Of a stretch of 64,000 bases of DNA, positions 15,789 to 24,501 are shown piece after piece. A program made the position numbers and the translations under genes. Source of the DNA: Rufibacter sp. XAAS-G3-1 (GTDB taxonomy: Bacteria > Bacteroidota > Bacteroidia > Cytophagales > Hymenobacteraceae); the NCBI RefSeq assembly GCF_013623775.1, contig NZ_JABFAM010000007.1:372001-436000 (forward strand). The letters run 5' to 3'. Within the stretch, counting starts at the first letter, position 1. Each line of letters starts with the position of its first letter. The notes beneath the pieces were generated by a model that saw only the letters and a program-made list of their open reading frames with translations, was not told the origin of the DNA and ran no database searches.

Positions 15789-18281
15789 ATGACCCCTGTA
15801 CGTGTGTTAGTGGCCTTCTTTCTCCTGGTCTGGGGATTGGGAACTTCCACCTCAATGGCCCAGGCTCCCAAGAAACCCAATGCCGCTGATATCAGGCTGG
15901 CGCTGGAAAAGCTGAATGTGCTGGGCAGCGTTCTCTATTTTGCCGCCCACCCAGATGACGAGAACACCCGCCTCATTGCCTACCTGGCCAACGAACGGAA
16001 AATGCGCACCGGTTACCTGTCCCTCACGCGCGGCGACGGCGGCCAAAACCTGATTGGCCCCGAAATACGCGAAGAACTGGGCATTATTAGGACGCAGGAA
16101 CTGCTGCAGGCCCGCCGCATAGACGGTGGCGAGCAGTTCTTCAGCCGGGCCAATGACTTCGGGTTCTCCAAGCACCCCGCCGAGACGTTTACCATCTGGA
16201 ACAAAGAACAGGTACTGGCCGATGCCGTCTGGATCATCCGTAAGTTCCGCCCTGATGTCATCATTACCCGTTTCTCGCCGCAGCCCAGCGGCACGCACGG
16301 GCACCACACCGCCTCGGCCATGATTGCCCTGGAAGCCTTTGATGCCGCCGCTGACCCCAAACGCTTTCCCGAGCAACTGAAAGCGGTGGAGCCGTGGCAA
16401 GCCAAACGCCTGCTCTGGAATACGTCTTCTTTTTTCTACGGACAGGGGCAGCAATTTGACGCTTCAGATAAGATCATGCTAGACGCCGGAGGCTACAACC
16501 CGTTGCTGGGCAGATCCTATAATGAGATTTCGGCCCAGAGCCGAAGCATGCACAAAAGCCAGGGATTTGGGAGCAGCGGCACCAGGGGTGAGGCCGTAGA
16601 ATATTTTGAATTCCTGAAAGGCGCTCCCGCCAAAAAAGATGTGCTGGAAGGCGTAAACACTACCTGGAGCCGCGTGCCGGGCAGCAAAGACGTAGACAAA
16701 CTCTTGCAGGAGGCGCTGAAAAATTATAATTCGGCTAATCCGGCTGCTTCGGTGCCCACCTTATTAAAGGCGAATTCGGCCTTGGCCAAACTGCCGGCTT
16801 CTTACTGGAAAAACCTGAAAGAGCAGGAATTGCAGGAAGTCATCAAGAACTGCCTGGGTCTGTACCTGGAGGCGACATCGGTGAGGGAGTATTCGGTGTC
16901 GCCGGGCGAACCGGTGGCGGTATCGCTGGAAGCAACCAACCGTTCTGCCGTTCCGGTGACGCTCACCAAAGTAGAATACCTGTTCGTTCATCAGGACACC
17001 ACCCTGCAGCAGAAACTGGAACTGAACCAACCGCTGTTTATCAGAACCTCCAGAACTATCCCGTTGGCTACTCCTTATTCCCAGCCGTATTGGTTACGTG
17101 TGCCAGGCTCCACTGGGATGTTCCGGGTAGATGATCCCGCTTTGATTGGTTTGCCTGAAAACCCGGCGGCCGCCCAGTTGAGGGTACATCTTACCGTGCA
17201 GGGGCAGCCCATTTCTTACACGTTGCCGGTGGTCTACAAACGCACCGACCCCGTGGAGGGGGAGCAGTACCGCCCGTTCGAGATTGCCCCGCCCGTTTTC
17301 GTGAACATCACGGAGAAAGTGTACGTCTTCGCCGATGCCCAGCCCAAGCCCGTCACGGTGCGCGTTCGCGCCGGGAAAGACCAGATGGAAGGAACGGTGG
17401 CACTGCGTCTGCCCGAAGGCTGGCGTTCTGAACCTGCTACCGGAACTTTCAAGCTAACCCAGAAAGGCGAGGAACAGAGTTTCACGTTTATGGTACATCC
17501 GGGCACCGCCCAAACCGAAAGTGCCATCAGCGCCGTGGTGACTACCCGGGGCAGGACTTATTCCCAAAGCTTTAGCGCCATCACCTATCCGCATATTCCT
17601 ACCCAAACCTTGTTCCCCGAGGCCGTGGCCAAAGCGGTGAAACTGGACTTGGAACGCAAAGGGCAGCACATTGGCTATTTGATGGGGGCCGGTGATGAAA
17701 TTCCTGCCAGTTTGCAACAGATTGGGTATGCCGTAGACCAACTGCACGTAGAGGCTTTATCGGCGGAGACGCTGCAGAAATACGATGCCGTGGTGGTGGG
17801 GGTGCGGGCGTACAACACCCTGGATCGTCTTAAATTCCAGCAGCCGCAGCTCCTGCAGTACGTGCAGAACGGTGGTACCCTGGTGGTGCAGTACAATGTG
17901 AGCAACGGTCTGGTGACCCCCAACGTAGGGCCGTACCCCATAAAGCTGTCCAATGACCGGGTAACGGTGGAAGACGCTGCCGTACGTTTCCTGAAACCCA
18001 ACCATCCGGTACTCAATACGCCCAACAAGATCACCCAGCAGGATTTCAGAGGTTGGGTGCAGGAGCGCGGCCTGTATTTCCCCGGCCAGTGGGCCCCGGA
18101 ATATGAGGCAATTCTTTCGTCTAACGATCCCGGCGAAACGCCCAAAGACAGCGGGTTGCTGGTGGCCAAATACGGGAAAGGGTATTACGTGTACACCGGC
18201 TATTCCTTCTTCCGGGAACTACCTGCGGGTGTGCCGGGCGCGTACCGCTTGTTCGTGAACCTGCTCTCTTTAGGGAAGTAG
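15789..18281 (+). CDS. PIG-L family deacetylase, large secreted form
   Basis: 830 residues from the ATG at 15789 (a TTG at 15780 is also in frame). Signal peptide ends near SMAQA. The N-terminal 250 residues are a PIG-L/LmbE zinc deacetylase domain with H54-P-D-D-E58 and the second metal motif THGHH (His170-173). These enzymes remove N-acetyl from sugars or related conjugates. The middle (about 370-590) looks like two Ig-like beta domains, and the last 200 residues (LMGAGDEIPASLQQIGYAVD, YDAVVVGVRAYN, NGGTLVVQYN) resemble a glutamine amidotransferase-like Rossmann domain. The small family members are about 250 residues, so most of this protein is added domains. Likely periplasmic; substrate unknown. 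Confidence 0.88.
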   Translation: MTPVRVLVAFFLLVWGLGTSTSMAQAPKKPNAADIRLALEKLNVLGSVLYFAAHPDDENTRLIAYLANERKMRTGYLSLTRGDGGQNLIGPEIREELGIIRTQELLQARRIDGGEQFFSRANDFGFSKHPAETFTIWNKEQVLADAVWIIRKFRPDVIITRFSPQPSGTHGHHTASAMIALEAFDAAADPKRFPEQLKAVEPWQAKRLLWNTSSFFYGQGQQFDASDKIMLDAGGYNPLLGRSYNEISAQSRSMHKSQGFGSSGTRGEAVEYFEFLKGAPAKKDVLEGVNTTWSRVPGSKDVDKLLQEALKNYNSANPAASVPTLLKANSALAKLPASYWKNLKEQELQEVIKNCLGLYLEATSVREYSVSPGEPVAVSLEATNRSAVPVTLTKVEYLFVHQDTTLQQKLELNQPLFIRTSRTIPLATPYSQPYWLRVPGSTGMFRVDDPALIGLPENPAAAQLRVHLTVQGQPISYTLPVVYKRTDPVEGEQYRPFEIAPPVFVNITEKVYVFADAQPKPVTVRVRAGKDQMEGTVALRLPEGWRSEPATGTFKLTQKGEEQSFTFMVHPGTAQTESAISAVVTTRGRTYSQSFSAITYPHIPTQTLFPEAVAKAVKLDLERKGQHIGYLMGAGDEIPASLQQIGYAVDQLHVEALSAETLQKYDAVVVGVRAYNTLDRLKFQQPQLLQYVQNGGTLVVQYNVSNGLVTPNVGPYPIKLSNDRVTVEDAAVRFLKPNHPVLNTPNKITQQDFRGWVQERGLYFPGQWAPEYEAILSSNDPGETPKDSGLLVAKYGKGYYVYTGYSFFRELPAGVPGAYRLFVNLLSLGK

Positions 18282-18319
18282 TGTTTTGGGGCTGTTTTTG
18301 TAAAAATAGCCTTGAAACA
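18282..18319 (+). repeat. P1 palindrome directly after the PIG-L stop
   Basis: TGTTTTGGGGCTGTTTTTG pairs imperfectly with TAAAAATAGCCTTGAAACA. It begins at the base after the stop codon. Probable terminator or 3' end stabiliser. Confidence 0.65.
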
Positions 18320-18354
18320 GTTTGTAAGCGTAAAGACAAAGAAATTCATAAACT

Positions 18355-18390
18355 CTTTTGTCATCCTGAAAGGATCTTGTGGGCGAACTG
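18355..18390 (+). repeat. P2 left arm, single-sided
   Basis: TTTTGTCATCCTGAAAGGATCT followed by TGTGGGCGAACTGGAA is the P2 left arm; no right arm follows. The rest of the 18282-18560 gap shows no gene. Confidence 0.6.
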
Positions 18391-18560
18391 GAAGGACGAA
18401 AATCTGCACTATAGCAGGGCAGTAAAAGAAAACCTGATTGAAGTAAAGGAATCACGAATATCAGTTTTTCAAACCTGATTATCGCCTCGTTTTTCAAAAT
18501 TATACCAAAAGTAAATTGTAGCGTTGTAGAAGTAGACCTACCGTATTCAACTCATTCTGT

Positions 18561-18686
18561 ATGACCAAAGGAGATATTGACCCGCCCCCCTTCTTCAAAA
18601 GCTGGACTTCTATGTACTGGCTGGTGTTGGGCGTGCTGGCGGGGTTCATCTTGTTGTTTTATCTCATTACCCGGGCATATACATGA
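18561..18686 (+). CDS. 41-residue single-pass membrane protein coupled to the symporter
   Basis: ATG at 18561 and TGA at 18684-18686. The protein starts MTKGDIDPPPFFKSW, has one hydrophobic helix (YWLVLGVLAGFILLFYLI, residues about 19-36) and ends TRAYT. The stop overlaps the symporter start in an ATGA arrangement (symporter ATG at 18683), which implies translational coupling. Some SLC5-type symporters in bacteria are encoded with a small membrane partner (for example the DUF4212 or DUF997 proteins), but this one is much shorter and I do not recognise it. It may be a subunit or stability factor for the transporter (inference). Basic residues after the helix suggest a cytosolic C-terminus. Confidence 0.7.
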   Translation: MTKGDIDPPPFFKSWTSMYWLVLGVLAGFILLFYLITRAYT

Positions 18687-20371
18687 GCGGTTTGGATTGG
18701 GGAGTGCTGATTGGCACCATAGCGTTCATTGTGCTGTACGGCGTCTGGAAAACGCGCAAGACCCAGCAGATGTCCGCCTACCTGCGGGCCGATAACACCG
18801 AACGTTGGTGGATGATGGGCTTGTCCATCATGGCTACCCAGGCCAGCGCCATTACCTTTCTCTCCACGCCGGGGCAGGCCTTTGATGACGGCATGCGCTT
18901 CATCCAATTCTATTTCGGGTTGCCTCTGGCGATGGTGGTTTTGTCCATTACGGCTATTCCTATCTACTACCGCCTGAAGGTATTCACCGCCTATGAATAC
19001 CTGGAAAGCCGCTTCGACCTGAAAACCCGCTCCTTGGCCGCGCTTCTGTTTTTGCTCCAGCGCGGGCTCTCCACCGGCATCACCATTTACGCCCCGGCTA
19101 TCATTCTCACCGCCATTCTGGGCTGGAATCTCACGGCTACCATTCTCTTTATTGGCGTGGTAGTAACTTTTTACACCGTGGTAGGAGGCACCAAAGCCGT
19201 AAGCCAGACCCAACGGCTACAGATGGCCGTGATGCTGGGCGGCATGCTGGCAGCGGCCATTGTGGTGGTGCGTTTGTTGCCCGCCAACGTGGGTTTTCCT
19301 GAGGCGATGGCCGTGGCCGGAACCTCCGGGAAACTGAACCTCGTAGACCTTAGCTTTGACCCCAATGACCGCTATAACCTTTGGTCTGGCTTGATTGGCG
19401 GCTTCTTTCTGGCCTTGTCGTATTTCGGGACAGATCAGTCTCAGGTGGGACGCTACTTAGGGGGCGAGACCATTGCCCAAAGCCGGTTGGGTTTGCTCAT
19501 GAACGGGCTGGTGAAAGTGCCCATGCAGTTCCTGATTCTATTGGTAGGCGTGCTGGTGTTTGTGTTCTACCAGTTCTACGCGCCGCCGCTTTACTTCAAC
19601 CAACAGCAAGCCAGTAACGTGTTAGCCTCTGAGGCAGCCCCCGCCTGGCGCGATTTGGAAATCAGCAGCCAGCAAATTTTCCAGGAGAAAAAAGCAGCGA
19701 CCTTGGCGTTGGTAGAGGCCTACCAAACCGAAAACAAGCCCGGAGAGGAACAGGCGGCCCACCGGATGCAGCAAGCCGAAGCAAAACGCAAAGAAATTAG
19801 GCAGGAAGCCCAGCTTCTGGTGAAAACCTACAACCAAGGCACCGACCTGAAAGACACCGATTACGTGTTCCTGACCTTTGTGACCCAGCAATTACCCCGT
19901 GGTTTGGTGGGCTTGCTGCTGGCCGTGGTGCTTTGCGCCGCCATGGGAAGCACCGCCTCGGCGTTCAATTCCTTGGCTTCCACTACGGTGGTAGACGTCT
20001 ACAAACGCTCGTTGCGGCCCAACGCGTCAGACGGGCATTATGTGCGGGCCTCGCGCTGGTTTACGGTGGGCTGGGGAGCCGTTTCTATTTTCTTCGCCCT
20101 TTTCGCCTCGCAGCTCGAAAACCTCATTCAGGCGGTCAACATCCTGGGCTCTTTGTTTTACGGCACCATTCTGGGGATTTTCATCGCCGCTTTCTATTTC
20201 AAGCGGCTGAGGGGGAATGCCGTGTTCTGGGCCGCCGTGCTTACGCAGATCATCATTTTTCTCTTATATCAGTACACCAGTATCGCCTATCTCTGGTATA
20301 ATCTCATTGGGACTATTCTGGTGGTGAGTTTGGGATTCCTGCTACAGCCCCTGTTGCGTAAACCGGCATAA
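18683..20371 (+). CDS. Sodium:solute symporter (SLC5 family)
   Basis: 562 residues with about 13 membrane segments. It should bring a solute into the cell with Na+. Family marks include QMSAYLRADNTERWWMMG near the start, the sodium-site region YTVVGGTKAV and, late in the protein, AAMGSTASAFNSLASTTVVD, where the Ser/Thr residues line the Na2 site. Between two late helices there is an extra hydrophilic helical segment of roughly 90 residues (about 305-395), rich in Glu, Gln and Lys, predicted as a coiled coil outside the membrane. The substrate (sugar, sialic acid, proline or other) cannot be assigned. It is coupled to the 41-residue protein upstream. Confidence 0.92.
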   Translation: MSGLDWGVLIGTIAFIVLYGVWKTRKTQQMSAYLRADNTERWWMMGLSIMATQASAITFLSTPGQAFDDGMRFIQFYFGLPLAMVVLSITAIPIYYRLKVFTAYEYLESRFDLKTRSLAALLFLLQRGLSTGITIYAPAIILTAILGWNLTATILFIGVVVTFYTVVGGTKAVSQTQRLQMAVMLGGMLAAAIVVVRLLPANVGFPEAMAVAGTSGKLNLVDLSFDPNDRYNLWSGLIGGFFLALSYFGTDQSQVGRYLGGETIAQSRLGLLMNGLVKVPMQFLILLVGVLVFVFYQFYAPPLYFNQQQASNVLASEAAPAWRDLEISSQQIFQEKKAATLALVEAYQTENKPGEEQAAHRMQQAEAKRKEIRQEAQLLVKTYNQGTDLKDTDYVFLTFVTQQLPRGLVGLLLAVVLCAAMGSTASAFNSLASTTVVDVYKRSLRPNASDGHYVRASRWFTVGWGAVSIFFALFASQLENLIQAVNILGSLFYGTILGIFIAAFYFKRLRGNAVFWAAVLTQIIIFLLYQYTSIAYLWYNLIGTILVVSLGFLLQPLLRKPA

Positions 20372-20408
20372 GCTTTATTCTTTTTGTGTCACCTGTATCT
20401 ACTTTTAC

Positions 20409-20993
20409 ATGAACCAGCCATTTTTGGACTTACAGCATATTATTCAAAGCAGGAGAACCGTAAAGCCGCCCAAAATGAACGGCGGCCTTATTCCCGATGG
20501 GCAAATAAAGGAGATGCTGGCCTTGGCAGATTGGGCCCCCACCCACGGCCACACCGAGCCTTGGCGGTTTGTGGTGTATGCCCGCGAGAAGGTGAAAGAC
20601 TTTTGCCTTGCCCACGCTGAACTCTACCGGGCACATACTGCCCCAGAGAAGTTTATGGAGGTAAACTATGAAAAGCTGCTGCACATGGGCGACCAGGCCT
20701 CGCACGTGATTGTGGCCTATATGCAGCGCGGCGATTTGCCTAAGATTCCGGCACTGGAGGAGATTGCCGCTACCTCATGCGCCATCCAAAACCTGTTGCT
20801 GGGAGCCACCGCCCTGGGAATTGCTTCTTACTGGGGCTCCGGCGGCATGGCCTACAAACCAGCCATGAAAGAAATGCTGCAACTACGGGAAGAAGATACC
20901 GTGTTAGGCGTTCTGTATCTAGGCTACTCAGACCACCCTGAAACAGCCGGTAAAAGATTGACGCCCCTCCCCGAGAAAGTGCGGTGGATGTAA
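20409..20993 (+). CDS. Nitroreductase family protein
   Basis: 194 residues, typical for this FMN-dependent fold (about 170-220). The FMN-binding QSRRTVKPP near the start, the LADWAPTHGHTEPWRF helix with the usual Trp-Ala-Pro-(S/T) and the later GIASYWGSGG and LGVLYLGY segments fit the family. Uses NAD(P)H to reduce nitro or other electrophilic compounds in the cytosol. It starts 37 bases after the symporter and may be co-transcribed with it. The natural substrate is unknown. Confidence 0.9.
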   Translation: MNQPFLDLQHIIQSRRTVKPPKMNGGLIPDGQIKEMLALADWAPTHGHTEPWRFVVYAREKVKDFCLAHAELYRAHTAPEKFMEVNYEKLLHMGDQASHVIVAYMQRGDLPKIPALEEIAATSCAIQNLLLGATALGIASYWGSGGMAYKPAMKEMLQLREEDTVLGVLYLGYSDHPETAGKRLTPLPEKVRWM

Positions 20994-21105
20994 CTTGCGG
21001 GAATCGGGCCGTAAACGGCATGGGCGCAGACGCTCGTAGGAGCTGTGCCCACTACGAGGTCTTTGGAACGAGCGGTACTACGGAGGCGGGCTTTGGAAAA
21101 AAGTA

Positions 21106-21174
21106 CTGGCGCGAGACGCCAGTCTCGTGACACAGGATGAAACGAGTCTCCAGACTCGCCGGGAACCACCGGCA
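21106..21174 (+). repeat. M3 module, stand-alone copy
   Basis: Matches the M3 modules at 1941-2009 and 15577-15645: CTGGCGCGAGACGCCAGTCT, then GAAACGAGTCTCCAGACTCG and CCGGGAACCACCGGCA. It contains two internal hairpins (CTGGCG/CGCCAG and CGAGTCT/AGACTCG). No P1 or M2 module precedes it here; the 110 bases before it hold an unmatched G+C-rich sequence. Confidence 0.75.
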
Positions 21175-21189
21175 CAGCAATTATAATAT

Positions 21190-21237
21190 AAAATCGACTC
21201 CCCGCGGAAGGAGCTTCTTCCGCGGGGAGTCGATTTT
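21190..21237. terminator. 21-bp hairpin between convergent genes
   Basis: Arms 21190-21210 and 21217-21237 (AAAATCGACTCCCCGCGGAAG and its complement) around GAGCTT, with A- and T-rich flanks. Serves the nitroreductase (+) and DUF2911 (-) genes. A degenerate P1 copy (21236-21270) runs up to the DUF2911 stop codon. Confidence 0.8.
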
Positions 21238-21269
21238 TAGGGTGTTTTCCTGAAACTAGGCCGAAAACG

Positions 21270-22145
21270 TTATTTCTTGTTTTTGATCTCTGCCAGAAGC
21301 TTCTCGTTCAAGGCCACGTAGTCTGCGTTGCTTTCTTTTTTGGCCAGTTCAATGGATTTCTGAGCGGTGGCAGCAGCTCCTTTGTAATCTTTCAACTGTG
21401 CCTGGATTTTGGCTTGTTGGTGCAGCGTGTAGAACTTAGGGTCTTTCTCGTTGGCTTGTTTAATCCAGGTCAACGCCTGCTTCATGTCTTTGTTGTTTTC
21501 AGCGTAATAATTGGCCGCCGCCGCATACAAAGCGGGGGTTACATTGGTTCCGTTTACAACTTTCTCCTGAATCTGGCTCATTACTTTGGCATCTACCTCA
21601 GTGGTGATTTTTACCGGTACCAGGGTGTTCTCCCACATAATCTGGAGGGTGGCGCCGTTGTTGGTCAGATCGGCGAAGCCGATGGTGAATGTTTCAACTT
21701 TAGCGCTCAGTTTTTTAGGGGTCACCTTGAAACGCACCAAGTCTTCTTCGGCTTTGTAGTTGTTTCCGCCCTCGCCCCAGTGCTTGGTGTTTTTGTGGAT
21801 GACTACAGTCCACTCTTTCTCCCCCGGAATGGTGTACAACGCGTACTGACCGGCCGCAACCTTATTTCCTTCCAGCATCACCTCATCTGAGAAGGTCAGT
21901 TTGGTAGAGGCATTGGCCCCGGTGCGCCACAGTTTTCCGTAGGGAGCCAGATCTCCGAAGATCTTGCGGCCTTTGGTGCTGGGGCGCGAGTACTCAACGG
22001 TTACATCAGTTAAGCCAACGGTCTGTTTCACCGTGGCGGCGGGGCTGGCAGCGGGCATCTTGATTTGAGCAGATGCTGCAGGGCCCATCAGGAACATGGC
22101 AAACGCAAGCGCCCATACCAAATTCAGGGTTAAAATCTTTTTCAT
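21270..22145 (-). CDS. DUF2911 domain protein with TPR-like tail
   Basis: 291 residues. Signal peptide 1-26 (to ASAQ). Residues about 35-165 are a DUF2911 domain, with VEYSRPSTKGRKIFG, LWRTGANASTKLTF and YTIPGEKEWTVVIHKN, all typical. The C-terminal 110 residues are helical and read as three TPR-like repeats (ALYAAAANYYAENN, ALTWIKQANEKD, KIQAQLKDYKGAA). The protein should be periplasmic or outer-membrane associated. DUF2911 has no settled function; it is common and often highly expressed in Bacteroidota. Confidence 0.92.
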   Translation of the reverse strand: MKKILTLNLVWALAFAMFLMGPAASAQIKMPAASPAATVKQTVGLTDVTVEYSRPSTKGRKIFGDLAPYGKLWRTGANASTKLTFSDEVMLEGNKVAAGQYALYTIPGEKEWTVVIHKNTKHWGEGGNNYKAEEDLVRFKVTPKKLSAKVETFTIGFADLTNNGATLQIMWENTLVPVKITTEVDAKVMSQIQEKVVNGTNVTPALYAAAANYYAENNKDMKQALTWIKQANEKDPKFYTLHQQAKIQAQLKDYKGAAATAQKSIELAKKESNADYVALNEKLLAEIKNKK

Positions 22146-22215
22146 GTCTTACAGTTTTAAGGCAAAATTTTCCAGGTGTAATATTAAGGAAAAGCAGCAG
22201 CATCGCCTAACAACG

Positions 22216-22377
22216 GAGAGTTTGTTTAACTTTTGAATTCGTAAGCTCAACAGGCAGGAGTAAGGTTCTGCAGATTGGTTTATAGCCCTGTAGCAGCGTT
22301 GATAAGGCGGTAAAAGCGCGGGCGCAGGTTCTCACTTGGGCCGTTTGCAACACAGAAGACAAAGTTTAAACAGGCTC
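22216..22377. repeat. MITE-like element, diverged copy (family P4)
   Basis: About 162 bases. Left end GAGAGTTTGTTTAACTTTTG, right end AGTTTAAACAGGCTC, imperfect inverted repeats. Interior AAGGTTCTGCAGA and GGCCGTTTGCAACACAGAAG match the 24502-24663 copy. No reading frame. Located upstream of the DUF2911 gene. Confidence 0.65.
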
Positions 22378-22392
22378 ACTTCCCCCTAAAAT

Positions 22393-22427
22393 AAAAGGAG
22401 CGCCTTGACTTTCAAGGCGCTCCTTTT
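22393..22427. terminator. 16-bp hairpin terminator after queA
   Basis: Arms AAAAGGAGCGCCTTGA (22393-22408) and TCAAGGCGCTCCTTTT (22412-22427). It lies beyond the queA stop in the minus direction. A degenerate P1 copy (22440-22480) stands between it and the stop. Confidence 0.7.
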
Positions 22428-22485
22428 AGAGAGCTATTTTCCGTTTCAAGCCTGTTTTCTTAAAAGCAGCCCCAAAACGACCTGC

Positions 22486-23718
22486 TTACGGCAGCAGGAG
22501 CGAACTGTCTCCGTAGCTCAGGAAACGGTAGCCATTGGCCAGGGCGTGCTTATACACTTTCTGCCAGGAGGGGCCAATCAAGGCCGAGACCAGCAACAGC
22601 AACGTGCTTTGCGGCTGGTGGAAGTTAGTCACCAAACCGGTGCAGATTTTAAACTGGTAGCCGGGCGCAATCAGGATGTGGGTGGTGGCGTGCAGGTGGG
22701 TGAGTTTGTGGCAGTCCAGGTAGTACAGGAGAGCCTCCAGCGCTTCCTGCACTGAGAGGTTGGTGCGTACGTCATACGGAAACCATTGCGGCACGTAGAG
22801 GTCGTCTCCTTCACCGGGCAGAATGCCCAGAGAAATGCCGGTGCCCAGCCAATACAGGCTTTCCAGGGTGCGCATGGAAGTGGTGCCTACGGCGATTACC
22901 GGATGTGGGCCATGGTATAATAATTTCTCCACAAACGCACGGCTCACCGAGAGTTGCTCCCCGTGCATGTAGTGGTACTCCATCAACTCCGCTTTCACGG
23001 GTTTAAACGTGCCGGCGCCCACGTGCAGGGTTACAAAGCCGTGTTGGTGCCCTTTGGCCGCAATGTTATCCAGAACCTGGGGCGTAAAGTGTAATCCGGC
23101 GGTGGGCGCCGCTACGGCACCGGCCTCAGCGGCGTACACGGTCTGGTAACGCTCCTGGTCGCTTTCCTGGGCATCACGGTTCATGTACGGGGGCAGCGGA
23201 AGCAAACCCGCCAGCTCCAGGATCTCGGCGAAGGTTTTATGGCCGGGAGACCAGGTAAAGTGAATGGCAAATCCTTCTTCGGCGGGGGCAAGCCGTTCGG
23301 CCCAAAGCGAACCGTCGGCGGGGAAAGGGCCCAGGGGCATTTCCAGGCGGCCATCGCGCCAGCGTTTGTTGTTGCCCACCAGACACTTCCAGATAACGGA
23401 GTAGGTTTGCTGCATGGCTTGCTGCACTTCGCGCACCGGTTCCAGAGGCTCCAGACAGAATAATTCAATTGTGCCGCCCGTGGGTTTTTGAAACCGTAAA
23501 CGGCCCTGTACTACTTTGGTGTCATTGAAGACCAACAGCGTGTTAGGGGGCAAGGCCGAAGGAAAATCTTTGAATTGTGCATCTGAGATGCGCCCTTTCT
23601 TATACAACAGAAGCTTAGACTGATCGCGCTGCTCTAACGGAAACTGAGCAATTCTTTCTTCCGGAAGGAGATACGAATAGTCTGAAATGGACAGTTGTCT
23701 TGGATGATTAGTAGGCAT
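22486..23718 (-). CDS. queA: S-adenosylmethionine:tRNA ribosyltransferase-isomerase
   Basis: 410 residues from the ATG at 23718; a TTG nine bases upstream is in frame but less likely. QueA moves the ribosyl part of SAM to 7-aminomethyl-7-deazaguanine in tRNA to make epoxyqueuosine. Signature segments: SYLLPEERIAQFPLEQRDQS, NDTKVVQGRL, APTAGLHFT, LHVGAGTFKPV and TNFHQPQSTLLLLVSAL. It is longer than the E. coli enzyme (356) because of insertions in the middle, as is usual in Bacteroidota. Other queuosine genes are not in the window. A perfect -7 element (TATCTTTG) lies 23-30 bases upstream. Confidence 0.97.
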   Translation of the reverse strand: MPTNHPRQLSISDYSYLLPEERIAQFPLEQRDQSKLLLYKKGRISDAQFKDFPSALPPNTLLVFNDTKVVQGRLRFQKPTGGTIELFCLEPLEPVREVQQAMQQTYSVIWKCLVGNNKRWRDGRLEMPLGPFPADGSLWAERLAPAEEGFAIHFTWSPGHKTFAEILELAGLLPLPPYMNRDAQESDQERYQTVYAAEAGAVAAPTAGLHFTPQVLDNIAAKGHQHGFVTLHVGAGTFKPVKAELMEYHYMHGEQLSVSRAFVEKLLYHGPHPVIAVGTTSMRTLESLYWLGTGISLGILPGEGDDLYVPQWFPYDVRTNLSVQEALEALLYYLDCHKLTHLHATTHILIAPGYQFKICTGLVTNFHQPQSTLLLLVSALIGPSWQKVYKHALANGYRFLSYGDSSLLLP

Positions 23719-23740
23719 GAACGTCAAGCACTATGGAAAA

Positions 23741-23748
23741 CAAAGATA
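23741..23748 (-). promoter_or_regulatory. -7 element before queA
   Basis: Reads TATCTTTG on the minus strand, a full TAnnTTTG match. The -33 position has no good TTTG, so the full promoter is not certain. The rest of the 23749-24042 spacer is AT-rich and shows nothing else. Confidence 0.45.
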
Positions 23749-24042
23749 AAGGAGCGTACCCCGGCATCACTAAATAGAAAGCAGGAAAATAGTGGTTTCC
23801 ATGAAAACCAGAACTGAAACACAGATGGAAATGCGGGGGTATTTCCTATGAATGCCATTGCCCTCAAGAACATGAATAACCATACTTTGTTTAAGCTTCT
23901 TTGGTAAGGATAACTGCTGTTATTTAACCTAAGCAAAGAATGGCAATGCCTTCAAAGACAATTCTAATGGCAGAAAGGTACTCCTTTTTACTACTGTTTT
24001 CTAAAATTTGTGCTAAAAACACGGTTAAGAACAAGTTTTTCC

Positions 24043-24462
24043 TCAAGAAGGACTAACCGGGGCTATTTCTTCGTCATGCTCCAGGTCGCTAAGCTCCAGT
24101 TCCAGGGCTTTCACCGAGATCTGGATTTCCCATAAAGACAGCGCCATGGACACCATCAGCAAAAGCAAACCCGCCCCAAAGATGACCTCGGCCGCCGTTT
24201 GCCAGCCTGCATAGATCATGAACATGCACAGCACGCAGGAGAACATACTGGCGATCCCGAAGGCCTGCATGTTGCGGATGAGGACGAGCCTGGTTCTGAG
24301 ATTCTGGATTTGCCCGTACACCAGATGGCTGTGGCTGGCCTTGTACACGTGCTTTAGATCCCTGATCAGTTTGGCCAAAGACAGAAACCGGTTGGTGAAG
24401 GCCAGCAGGAGCAGTGAAAGCGCCGGAAACAGCAGGGCAGGAGTGGTAAGCGTGATTTCCAT
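24043..24462 (-). CDS. DUF2721 family membrane protein
   Basis: 139 residues. The opening PALLFPALSLLLLAFTNRFL and LAKLIRDL are the DUF2721 signature. Three hydrophobic segments (about 8-26, 70-88, 92-112) place it in the inner membrane with an acidic cytosolic tail (SDLEHDEEIAP). Function unknown for the family. Not obviously linked to neighbours. Confidence 0.88.
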   Translation of the reverse strand: MEITLTTPALLFPALSLLLLAFTNRFLSLAKLIRDLKHVYKASHSHLVYGQIQNLRTRLVLIRNMQAFGIASMFSCVLCMFMIYAGWQTAAEVIFGAGLLLLMVSMALSLWEIQISVKALELELSDLEHDEEIAPVSPS

Positions 24463-24501
24463 GGCAGTGAATTAAAGCGGGGCTGAATAGGTGGTGGGCT
24501 T

